This document shows positions 43,447 through 50,877 of a stretch of DNA of 64,000 nucleotides, one piece after another; positions within the stretch are counted from its first letter, which is position 1, and every line of letters begins with the position of its first letter. The stretch is from positions 1 to 64,000 of the forward strand of contig JABABM010000003.1 of assembly GCA_014238205.1 (NCBI GenBank), given 5' to 3'. The notes below the pieces were generated by a model. It saw only the letters and a list, made by a program, of their open reading frames with translations, was not told the DNA's origin and searched no databases. The position numbers and the translations under genes were made by a program. The stretch is from Phycisphaerales bacterium (GTDB lineage Bacteria > Planctomycetota > Phycisphaerae > Phycisphaerales > SM1A02).

Positions 43447-43944
43447 TCATACATCGGTGGGTGAAGTTGATTCGTTCCCGATAGCCGCGGTAATGGCCTC
43501 ATTCAACGCCTCCGGTTCGTCGGTCCCGATCCGGAAGTGATGCCCGTCTTCATAGGTCAACTGGACTGCATCCATCCCCGAGACATTCCACATCCAGCCA
43601 TCGAAGATATATCGGATCCCAAATCCGTACCACAGCCGATTACGAACAGGCCTGCATGAAACGACTCGGGAGAGTGGAATGCGCTTTCGCAGGAGGCCCA
43701 GGCCGAATGACATCCGGATGTGCTCCGCATCGATTGTCACCGTAAGTGAATGGAAGAGAAGAAACACAAGAGATACCACGGCGACAACGATGTAGAGCAC
43801 CCAGGTGGACAGCGCTGCAAACAGGAGAAGCCACACTGCGACAATGAGCCAGATCACGCGAAGAACGGTTCCAGGCTGGGTATGGTGATAGCGATGTGCG
43901 CCCAGGTCTCCCTCATCCTGGATCTCATGAAACTCCTGCATCAC
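43447..43944 (-). CDS. Two-helix membrane protein with PH-like domain
   Basis: A 165-residue protein with two adjacent hydrophobic helices (about 27-65) followed by a short beta-rich C-terminal half: LTVTIDAEHIRMSFGLGLLRKRIPLSRVVSCRPVR and D-A-V-Q-L-T-Y-E-D-G-H-H-F-R-I-G-T-D-E-P. This resembles bacterial PH (YdbT-like) membrane proteins; function unknown. The start overlaps the stop of the isoaspartyl peptidase gene by four bases, indicating translational coupling. Confidence 0.65.
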   Translation of the reverse strand: MMQEFHEIQDEGDLGAHRYHHTQPGTVLRVIWLIVAVWLLLFAALSTWVLYIVVAVVSLVFLLFHSLTVTIDAEHIRMSFGLGLLRKRIPLSRVVSCRPVRNRLWYGFGIRYIFDGWMWNVSGMDAVQLTYEDGHHFRIGTDEPEALNEAITAAIGNESTSPTDV

Positions 43945-44855
43945 TCTTCTCCATGGATCAACGTCTCGAACAACCCGGTCGAGTCTGCACGCCCTCGATA
44001 CATGCCACGCGAGGAGAACAGGGCCACGGGAACTCCTTCGCGGTCAATGGCGATGATGCCCCCGGCTGCATCCGGCATCATGCGAAGTACGCGCTCAACG
44101 GCGGCCCTTGCCCCAAGTCCTCCGGATCCAGCAAGCAGGGCGACCTTGTGTGCAGCCACATGTCGAACGAAGTCTTCTCCCCTGCCTGTACACGACACGG
44201 CGCACCCTTCGTCGGCATAGGTTCCACACCCGACAAGGGGAGAGTCGCCGATTCGACCCGCCATCTTGCCCGTCATTCCGCCTGTCGAGGTTGCCGAGGC
44301 GAGTCGACCTTCGACATCTCGAACAACAGCGCCGACAGTCGAACCCTCCTGCTCCAGTGTCGCTGGTTCCGCCTTGTAGCGCTCCAGCTCGGCAAGACGG
44401 CGGTCGGTGTCAAACCAGGAAGGATCGACGCGTTCCATGCCGATTGACTGTGCGTATTCCTCTGCACCGGACCCGGCAAGCATGACATGACCGGTGTGGT
44501 CCATGATGCACCGCGCCAACCTGATCGGGTTTCGCACGGTCCGAAGGCCGGCAGCTGCGCCGCAATCGAGCGACGACCCATCCATGATCGCCGCCTCAAG
44601 TTCGTGCTCGCCGTCGATGTTGAATACGGATCCCCTGCCTGCATTGAACAGTGGCTCATCCTCGAGCCCCGTCACCAGCTGCTCGGCAACATCGACTGCA
44701 GCCGTACCTGCTGAGAGCAGTTGCACACCAAGGTCGAGGATCCCCTTCAAGGCGGCCATGCATTCATCTCGGCGGCCTGGAGGCATCTCGACCGGTATCG
44801 ACCCGGCTCCGCCGTGAATGGCCACTCCCCAGTCTCTGGTGATTCCTGCAGACAT
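43941..44855 (-). CDS. Isoaspartyl peptidase / L-asparaginase (Ntn-hydrolase)
   Basis: A 304-residue precursor of the plant-type asparaginase family. WGVAIHGGAGSIP near the start, N-A-G-R-G-S-V-F, EAAIMDG, and the autocleavage site EGSTVGAVV whose Thr becomes the N-terminal nucleophile; STGGMTGKMAGRIGDSPLVGCGTYA is the classic substrate-binding loop. It cleaves iso-aspartyl dipeptides and asparagine. Start 44855 is where homology begins; earlier in-frame codons add an unconserved stretch over the divergent promoter. It lies divergently from the HlyD-like gene. Confidence 0.92.
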   Translation of the reverse strand: MSAGITRDWGVAIHGGAGSIPVEMPPGRRDECMAALKGILDLGVQLLSAGTAAVDVAEQLVTGLEDEPLFNAGRGSVFNIDGEHELEAAIMDGSSLDCGAAAGLRTVRNPIRLARCIMDHTGHVMLAGSGAEEYAQSIGMERVDPSWFDTDRRLAELERYKAEPATLEQEGSTVGAVVRDVEGRLASATSTGGMTGKMAGRIGDSPLVGCGTYADEGCAVSCTGRGEDFVRHVAAHKVALLAGSGGLGARAAVERVLRMMPDAAGGIIAIDREGVPVALFSSRGMYRGRADSTGLFETLIHGEE

Positions 44856-44943
44856 GAGGCGTGACGATACCAGAAGGACCTGCCCCGTTATCCACTGCTG
44901 GAGTATGGTGTTCATTCCTGACATGCCTCGAAGGAGCACGCCC

Positions 44944-46347
44944 ATGAAATATCCCTGCATCATCGCCCTCGCCTTCTCTCCACTGCTGCTCTTGGCAGCG
45001 GCTGAAGAGCCTGAACAAGCACCCCGCTACTCAGAGCATGTCGTCAAGCTTGGAAACCTCGACGTCGAGTGGGAGGGCGACCTTCGCCTTGAACCCATCA
45101 ACACCCATTCGATCGACGTCGATACCGATCAATGGAACCAACAGGCAGAAGTGCTGGACGTGGTTGTTCGCGACGGGATTGTTCGTCGAGGCGATGTACT
45201 GCTTCGACTTGATACGACGAGGATCGACGAAGCCATTGCCGAAGCGCAGACAGCACTTGACGAACTGAAAACCAGGACGGACATTTCCGAGAAGACTCGT
45301 GCAATCGAAGCGGAATCCATGGCAACAACGCTTGAGCAGAATGTCAAGTCGGAAGAACGGGCCAGACGGGATCTCAAGCTGTTTGAACAGTATCGCTCGA
45401 AGATCCAGAAGGAACGGCAGGCGATGGGCTACGAGCGAAGCCGGAATTACGTGGATGACCAGACACAGGAACTCGACCAGCTTGAGACGATGTATGGCGA
45501 CACGACTCTGGATGATCGCACGAAGGACATCGTCCTGGAGCGTGCTCGTCGTGGACTGGACCTGGCTGAAAGAGGATTCGAACACACGAAGGTCGAGAAC
45601 ACCCTCTTCGATGCGTACACGTTTCCGGACCGGGAACGGGATGTGAAGGACAGCGCTCGATGGAAACTCCAGAGCCTCGGCCACCTGAAGATCCGAAATC
45701 AACTCACAAGGATGCGGTGGGAACTGGATATCGCGCGGGAATCAAGGGACCTGGAGGACAAGCAGGAACGACTTGATGAGTTGAAGGATGATCGAGAACG
45801 ATTCACCATCAAGGCTCCGATCGATGGAATCCTGACGCGTATCGGCGCAGAGGCAGGCGATGAGATCGGAATGCATCAGCAACTGGCCCAGATCCACGAC
45901 CCCTCAACAGCCCAGCTCGAAGGAACCATCGAGGCCTCCGATCTCCTGGTCCTCGACCAGGGCATGCGGGTCTCGATCGAGGCGGGCGCCTTCCCCGGAC
46001 TGTCATTGCCTGGAACCATCCGCTCAATCGGACTCGTGGGAAGTCCCTCGGGGGCGGGAACATCCTTCCCCATCGAAATCACGCTCTCGAAGCATGACGC
46101 CCGACTGCGGCTGGGCCTTGCCTGCACTGCAATCGCGAAGAAGACACTCAAGCGGGTGCTCCGTGTCCCTGTTGCCGCCGTCGGTGTCGAGGATGGAGAT
46201 CGGCATTTCGTTCGGGTCAAGCGTGGGGAAAATGTCATTGAACAGGATGTTGTCACCGGACAGCGAAATGATGAGTTCATCGAGATCGTCTCGGGGCTGA
46301 AGTCCGGCGATCGCATCCAGATTCCCATGGATGAGGACGGCAACTGA
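44944..46347 (+). CDS. HlyD-like periplasmic adaptor protein
   Basis: The 467-residue product has a signal peptide (about 1-20, LLLLAAAEE), a lipoyl-like half (VVVRDGIVRRGDVLLRLDT), a long coiled-coil hairpin (about 90-290, rich in Glu, Arg, Lys and Leu), the second lipoyl half (FTIKAPIDGILTRI-GAEAGDEI) and beta-barrel regions. It is a membrane-fusion adaptor of the type used by ABC or RND exporters, yet no exporter gene is adjacent. AAGGAG is seven bases before the start. The next gene begins five bases after the stop, encoding a cyclase-fold lipoprotein. Confidence 0.83.
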   Translation: MKYPCIIALAFSPLLLLAAAEEPEQAPRYSEHVVKLGNLDVEWEGDLRLEPINTHSIDVDTDQWNQQAEVLDVVVRDGIVRRGDVLLRLDTTRIDEAIAEAQTALDELKTRTDISEKTRAIEAESMATTLEQNVKSEERARRDLKLFEQYRSKIQKERQAMGYERSRNYVDDQTQELDQLETMYGDTTLDDRTKDIVLERARRGLDLAERGFEHTKVENTLFDAYTFPDRERDVKDSARWKLQSLGHLKIRNQLTRMRWELDIARESRDLEDKQERLDELKDDRERFTIKAPIDGILTRIGAEAGDEIGMHQQLAQIHDPSTAQLEGTIEASDLLVLDQGMRVSIEAGAFPGLSLPGTIRSIGLVGSPSGAGTSFPIEITLSKHDARLRLGLACTAIAKKTLKRVLRVPVAAVGVEDGDRHFVRVKRGENVIEQDVVTGQRNDEFIEIVSGLKSGDRIQIPMDEDGN

Positions 46348-46352
46348 CCATC

Positions 46353-47546
46353 ATGCATCGGTTCACGTTGATCCTGCAGCAGTCTCTTCTGCTGTACTGC
46401 ACAGTCTTCATGTCGGCATGTACGACAAGCACGCCAACTCCCGATGAAAGTCGGAGCAGAGCTGTTCAGTGGATGATCGACAACCAGAACCCTGATGGTT
46501 CCTGGGGCACGATCGATTCTTCCCGCCCGTACCAGATCTACCTGGACACCCAGGCAAGTCATGATGCCTTTGGTGAGGCCACGTCCGCCCTCGGAGTGAT
46601 GAGCCTCATTGAACCCAGCCGCACGAATCCTGCAGCGGAAGCAGCACTTCGCCTTGGAGTTGAGCATCTCCTTGAAACACCGGTCGTGGGAAAGGCAACT
46701 GGCAACACCTTCTACGACATCTGGACACACACCTACATGCTCTCGGCGATGTGTCGCCTTGTTGATGATGAACGCTTTGCCCAGGATCGAGACAGGATCG
46801 CCAGGACCCTTGAACAGGAAATGGCCACCCTCAAGGAGCGACAGGCGATCGACGGAGGATGGGGGTACTACGACTTCTCCTACGTTCTGGAGCACCCCAG
46901 TGGAGAGCAGAGCACGAGTTTCAACACCGCCTCGGTCCTCCTTGCTCTGGACGAAGCCCGTGATCACGGTTTCGAGGTGGACATGGACATGGTCAACGAC
47001 GGCATCCAGTCCGTGGAACGCATGCGCCTGCCCAGCGGCGCCTATGTCTATGGAACCTACGCACAGTTCCGACCACAGGCTCCATACAACATGGTGAAGG
47101 GTTCACTGGGTCGCTCGCAACCATGCAATCTCGCTCTCCACGAGTGGGGCAGGGACATCTCCACCGAGCAGATGGCCGTGGGGGTCGAGACCCTCATGCG
47201 GGATCATCATTACATCGAGATAGGACGGGGCCGGAAGGTGCCGCACGAAGCCTACTACTCGACCTCGGGCTACTACTACTTCTACGGGCACTACTACGCC
47301 GGACGTGTCATCGAACAGCTTCAGGAACCGCAGCGGACGCAACTGGCCACCTGGCTCCGGGGCCTGCTTCTCGAAGTCCAGGACAAGCCGGGCAGCTGGT
47401 TCGACTACCCCCTGTACGGATACGGGCATTCCTACGCCACCGCGTATGCACTCCTTGCGATGCAGTCATGTGATCGAGTGCTTGAAGAAGATGCGGAAAC
47501 GACGAACGTCAGCTACCACCAAGTTCCCGGTGCCGATGGCAACTGA
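46353..47546 (+). CDS. Lipoprotein with prenyltransferase/squalene-cyclase-like toroid repeats
   Basis: A 397-residue secreted protein, probable lipoprotein (MSAC, Cys23). The body has helical repeats of the terpenoid cyclase/protein prenyltransferase alpha-alpha toroid: AVQWMIDNQNPDGSWG near 38-53, ERQAIDGGWGYYDF, and further G-S-W and W-G motifs. Planctomycetes often have secreted toroid proteins of unknown role. No DxDD motif for a squalene cyclase is seen, so terpene cyclisation is not supported. Encoded with the HlyD-like adaptor, suggesting a shared envelope function. Its last 38 bases overlap the convergent tag gene. Confidence 0.72.
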   Translation: MHRFTLILQQSLLLYCTVFMSACTTSTPTPDESRSRAVQWMIDNQNPDGSWGTIDSSRPYQIYLDTQASHDAFGEATSALGVMSLIEPSRTNPAAEAALRLGVEHLLETPVVGKATGNTFYDIWTHTYMLSAMCRLVDDERFAQDRDRIARTLEQEMATLKERQAIDGGWGYYDFSYVLEHPSGEQSTSFNTASVLLALDEARDHGFEVDMDMVNDGIQSVERMRLPSGAYVYGTYAQFRPQAPYNMVKGSLGRSQPCNLALHEWGRDISTEQMAVGVETLMRDHHYIEIGRGRKVPHEAYYSTSGYYYFYGHYYAGRVIEQLQEPQRTQLATWLRGLLLEVQDKPGSWFDYPLYGYGHSYATAYALLAMQSCDRVLEEDAETTNVSYHQVPGADGN

Positions 47547-48084
47547 CGACGTGGTCATTGACCATGCCGACTGCCTGCATGAATGCATAGCAGATCGTCG
47601 GCCCGCAAAACCCGAAACCAAGTGACTTCAGTTCCTTGGACATGGCGGTGCCCTGGTCGGTTTCACATGGAACCTCCCTGTCATGCTTCCATGCATTGAC
47701 CAGCGGCACGCCATCGACGTGTTTCCAGAGCAGGGTCGAGAAGTCCTCCGGCCCTTCCATGACGTTGATCCACGCCTTGGCGTTCTTGACGGCCGCTTCG
47801 ACCTTCTGCCTGTTGCGGATGATCCTTGTGTCCTGGAGCAGCTCCTCGATCCGCTTTGGACCATAGTCTGCAATGACCACCGGATCGAGCCCCTCGAACG
47901 CCTGTTCGAACCCCTCGCGACGTCGAAGGATCGTGATCCAGGACAAGCCGGCCTGGAAGCCGTCAAGGATCAACTTGGCGTAGAGATCCTTGTCGTCACG
48001 GACAGGCACCCCCCACTCCGTATCGTGGTAGTCGACGTAGAGAGGATCGTCGCCGCACCATGTACACCTGCCTTCGCCCACCAT
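47509..48084 (-). CDS. tag: DNA-3-methyladenine glycosylase I
   Basis: A 191-residue enzyme with full Tag family hallmarks: zinc ligands in RCTWCGDDP (Cys), YHDTEWGVP (His) and, near the C-terminus, VNDHVVSCHRH (His and Cys); W-x-T-I-L-R-R-R-E-G-F at the substrate pocket; IRNRQKVEAAVKNAKA. It excises 3-methyladenine from alkylated DNA. Its ATG shares bases with the TGA of the SpoIIE-type phosphatase gene (TGATG at 48082-48086), so translation is coupled. Confidence 0.93.
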   Translation of the reverse strand: MVGEGRCTWCGDDPLYVDYHDTEWGVPVRDDKDLYAKLILDGFQAGLSWITILRRREGFEQAFEGLDPVVIADYGPKRIEELLQDTRIIRNRQKVEAAVKNAKAWINVMEGPEDFSTLLWKHVDGVPLVNAWKHDREVPCETDQGTAMSKELKSLGFGFCGPTICYAFMQAVGMVNDHVVSCHRHRELGGS

Positions 48085-49484
48085 CAGGAAGGACTCCTGC
48101 GAAGAATGACCGCTGTCATGTCATCCGGTTGGACTGCATTTCCAACGAAGGCCCGCAGATCGGATTCCATCCTCTCGATCATTCCCTGCGCGGGCTCATC
48201 GGAAGAAGCGAGAATCGACTGTTCCAGTCGTCCAACACCGAACTGCTCTCCGTCATCACGCGCCCATTCAAAGAAGCCATCGGAGACGAGGATGAGCGAA
48301 TCCCCTGGAGCCATGTCCAGCTCAAGGGGCTGTTCGAACTCGTAGTCCTCGATCATGCCCAGGGGAATGCCCTGCGCGTCGTGGTGGCGCACGGTCCGTG
48401 ATGCGGCCTCGTAGTAGAGGATCGGCCCGTGACCAGCTGAAAGCAGGTGAACATGGCTTCGTGCCACATCCAGCCTTCCAAGCACGAACGTGATGAAGCG
48501 GTCCACGGGCGTGTCGGCATGGAGCATGGTGTTGATGCGTGTAATGACATCGTGCACTTCCCGTTCGCTGTCAACGGATGCCCTGGTATAGGCGCGGCAG
48601 ACAGCAGTCACGATGGCGGGGCCGATTCCATGACCCGTCACGTCGGCAAGGGAGAAGATGAAACGCCCGTCGTCCAGGTGCAGCCAGTCGTAGTAATCGC
48701 CCCCGGTCTGGTCGGCCGGCCGGCTCCACCCTGCAATCTCGAACGAACCCAGATCCGGTGCCGACCCGGGAAGCAGCCCCTGCTGTATGGACCTTGCTAT
48801 GTCGAGATCCCGCTCCATGCGATCTCGTGCCTGTTGGGCCTCCAGTTCACGAATCGCCGCCTCAACATGTCGTCTCAACTGTCCGGCGACGAACCCGGCG
48901 ATGAAGCCGGAAAAGATGATCAGGAATGCAGCAAACCAGTACATCGTGGCCGGGTGGATGAAATCCTCGTGGTCGGACAGCAGGTCATGGCCGTAGAAGA
49001 CGTGGAGTATCAGCCCGATGTAGGCCGCCCCACCAACAATGCCCGTGAGGCGACACAGCAGCACTTCCAATCGCAGTGTCGAGAGGATGGTGACGAGGAA
49101 GAAGAGGAAGGTGATCGGGCTCAGCAGGAGCAGATAGGGAGAAAGCAATGCAAAGTCGATCGCCAGAAAGAGCAGGGCCGCCGGGAAGAGGCTCTCGACG
49201 AGGACATTCACCACCCAGACGACTCCCGGCATCGTCTTGCCGTGCCTCAGTCCACAGCGAACCTGCCGAAGCATGCCCAGCTCGTAGACCAGGACGATGC
49301 CGATCACGATGATCGCCAGCAACGGCGCCTGCCCCTGCCACGGCCCCGGGATGAACAACCTGAGCAGCGCGATGAGAAACACGATTGACAGCACGAACAG
49401 CATGCCTGCGATGCGCAGGGCTTCGCTCCTGAGGCGTGCTTCTTCAATTGAAGAGGATCGAGTTGCCAACTGGTTCATCAACAT
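48084..49484 (-). CDS. Membrane PP2C/SpoIIE-type serine phosphatase
   Basis: About 466 residues. The first 210 hold six or so hydrophobic segments, then a coiled linker (RELEAQQARDRMERDLDIARSIQQGLLP) leads into a SpoIIE/PP2C-like catalytic domain with GGDYYDW, SLADVTGHGIGPA and a late SDGFFEWARDDGEQFG, the acidic metal-binding positions of the family. It probably dephosphorylates a regulator, such as an anti-sigma antagonist, in response to a membrane signal. ATG at 49484 or 49478 is chosen; longer reading to 49574 runs into the preceding gene. Cotranscribed with tag and perhaps with the DUF1552/DUF1592 pair. Confidence 0.87.
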   Translation of the reverse strand: MLMNQLATRSSSIEEARLRSEALRIAGMLFVLSIVFLIALLRLFIPGPWQGQAPLLAIIVIGIVLVYELGMLRQVRCGLRHGKTMPGVVWVVNVLVESLFPAALLFLAIDFALLSPYLLLLSPITFLFFLVTILSTLRLEVLLCRLTGIVGGAAYIGLILHVFYGHDLLSDHEDFIHPATMYWFAAFLIIFSGFIAGFVAGQLRRHVEAAIRELEAQQARDRMERDLDIARSIQQGLLPGSAPDLGSFEIAGWSRPADQTGGDYYDWLHLDDGRFIFSLADVTGHGIGPAIVTAVCRAYTRASVDSEREVHDVITRINTMLHADTPVDRFITFVLGRLDVARSHVHLLSAGHGPILYYEAASRTVRHHDAQGIPLGMIEDYEFEQPLELDMAPGDSLILVSDGFFEWARDDGEQFGVGRLEQSILASSDEPAQGMIERMESDLRAFVGNAVQPDDMTAVILRRSPS

Positions 49485-49521
49485 TGCAGGCAGGAGTGTA
49501 TGCCAAGGCACAAGCCTTGGT

Positions 49522-50877
49522 TCAGAGGGTTGAAAGTCGACCCGTACTGTCCCCGAGCGTGTCGACTGGAACATTCATCCGGTCGAGCAGGGATGCATAG
49601 AGATTGCACAGCGGGGTGTTCTTCTCATGTGCCAGGTGGCGGCCAGGTGACAGGGTCCCCCCCCCACGACCTGCAAGAAGGATTGGAAGATCATCGTGGT
49701 TGTGTCGATTCCCGTCGCCGATTGCACTGCCATAGACCACCATGCAGTTGTCCAGCAGGGTCCCCTCGCCCTCTGGCTCCGATGCAAGCCGCTCGATGAA
49801 CTTCGCATAGGCATCGACATGAAACCGGTCGATGCGACGGATCTTCTCGATCATCGACTCGTCGCCCTTGTGGTGGGACAGCTGATGATGACCCTCGGGC
49901 ACATCGAGGAATGGAAACGAACGATTCGATCCTTCATTCGACCACATGAACGTGGATACCCGCGTCAAGTCGAGTTTGAATGCGAGAATCATCAGTTCCG
50001 ACATCAGGTCAAGGTGTTCCCTGTAATCCCCGGGTATGCCTTCCGGTCGTTCAAAGGTCGTCAGCTGCGAAGGATCCTGTTCCATCGTTTCAACGACCTC
50101 GATCCGCTGCTCAAGCTGACGAACTGATTCAAAGTATTCGTCCACACGAAGGCGATCAGCCTTTCCAAGGCCCGCAGCCAGTCGACGAGCATCGACCCGG
50201 ACATAATCGAGAATGCTGCGGCGGGTACGCAATCTCTCTGCACGAGCTGCGGTTGTTTCTCGACCGGGCCCCACTTCGAACAGGCGTTCGAAGAGTCGCC
50301 TCGGATTGGTTTCCTTCGCGTTGGGAGTCCTCGCTGACCGCCATGAAATGTTCGTCGAATAGACGCAGGCATACCCGGAATCACAATCACCCGATTGGCG
50401 GCCCCCTTCACATCCAAGTTCCAGGGAGGAGAATCGTGTCTGGCCTTCAAGAGCCCTTGCAGCCACCTGGTCGGCGGATATTCCCACTGCAATATCCGAC
50501 CCGGCCGTCTTGTGAGGATGTGCCCCGGTCAGGAAACACGCTGAAGATCGGGCATGATCACCTGGACCATCGCCAAGTGCCTTCGCGTTGTGATGCGCAA
50601 GACCGCTCAGGATGCTTACGTGCTCCCGGACACGCTCAAGAGGCTCAAGCAGTGTCGAAGGAGACCAGGCTGTGCCCGTGCCAGTCGGTGCCCACTGCGG
50701 AGCGTTGACACCATTTGGAACGAAGAGAAAGGCAAGCCGAGTGGGCGGAGTTGCCGCAGTTGCACCCATCACGGACGACAGCCTGGAGAGTGGCGGCATG
50801 GCTTCAAGCCACGGCAGCGCCATTGCTGCTCCCATGCCTCGAAGCATGGTTCTTCGTGAGATTGGGCATGAACTCAA
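49522..50877 (-). CDS. DUF1552 domain protein
   Basis: A 451-residue exported protein with a Tat-like signal, ISRRTMLRGMGAAMALPWLEA. The core follows DUF1552: RLAFLFVPNGVN, LSGLAHHNAKALGDGPGDHARSSACFLTGA, GSDIAVGISADQVAA, YACVYSTNISWR and V-VYGSAIGDGNRHNHDDLP. These proteins occur next to DUF1592/DUF1588 cytochrome-like proteins, as here with a four-base overlap. Function is not established. Confidence 0.92.
   Translation of the reverse strand: MSSCPISRRTMLRGMGAAMALPWLEAMPPLSRLSSVMGATAATPPTRLAFLFVPNGVNAPQWAPTGTGTAWSPSTLLEPLERVREHVSILSGLAHHNAKALGDGPGDHARSSACFLTGAHPHKTAGSDIAVGISADQVAARALEGQTRFSSLELGCEGGRQSGDCDSGYACVYSTNISWRSARTPNAKETNPRRLFERLFEVGPGRETTAARAERLRTRRSILDYVRVDARRLAAGLGKADRLRVDEYFESVRQLEQRIEVVETMEQDPSQLTTFERPEGIPGDYREHLDLMSELMILAFKLDLTRVSTFMWSNEGSNRSFPFLDVPEGHHQLSHHKGDESMIEKIRRIDRFHVDAYAKFIERLASEPEGEGTLLDNCMVVYGSAIGDGNRHNHDDLPILLAGRGGGTLSPGRHLAHEKNTPLCNLYASLLDRMNVPVDTLGDSTGRLSTL

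Noticed and set aside
46353-47546. Squalene or terpene cyclase
   Set aside because: Toroid repeats are present but no DxDD or related acid motif is visible, and the protein is an exported lipoprotein.
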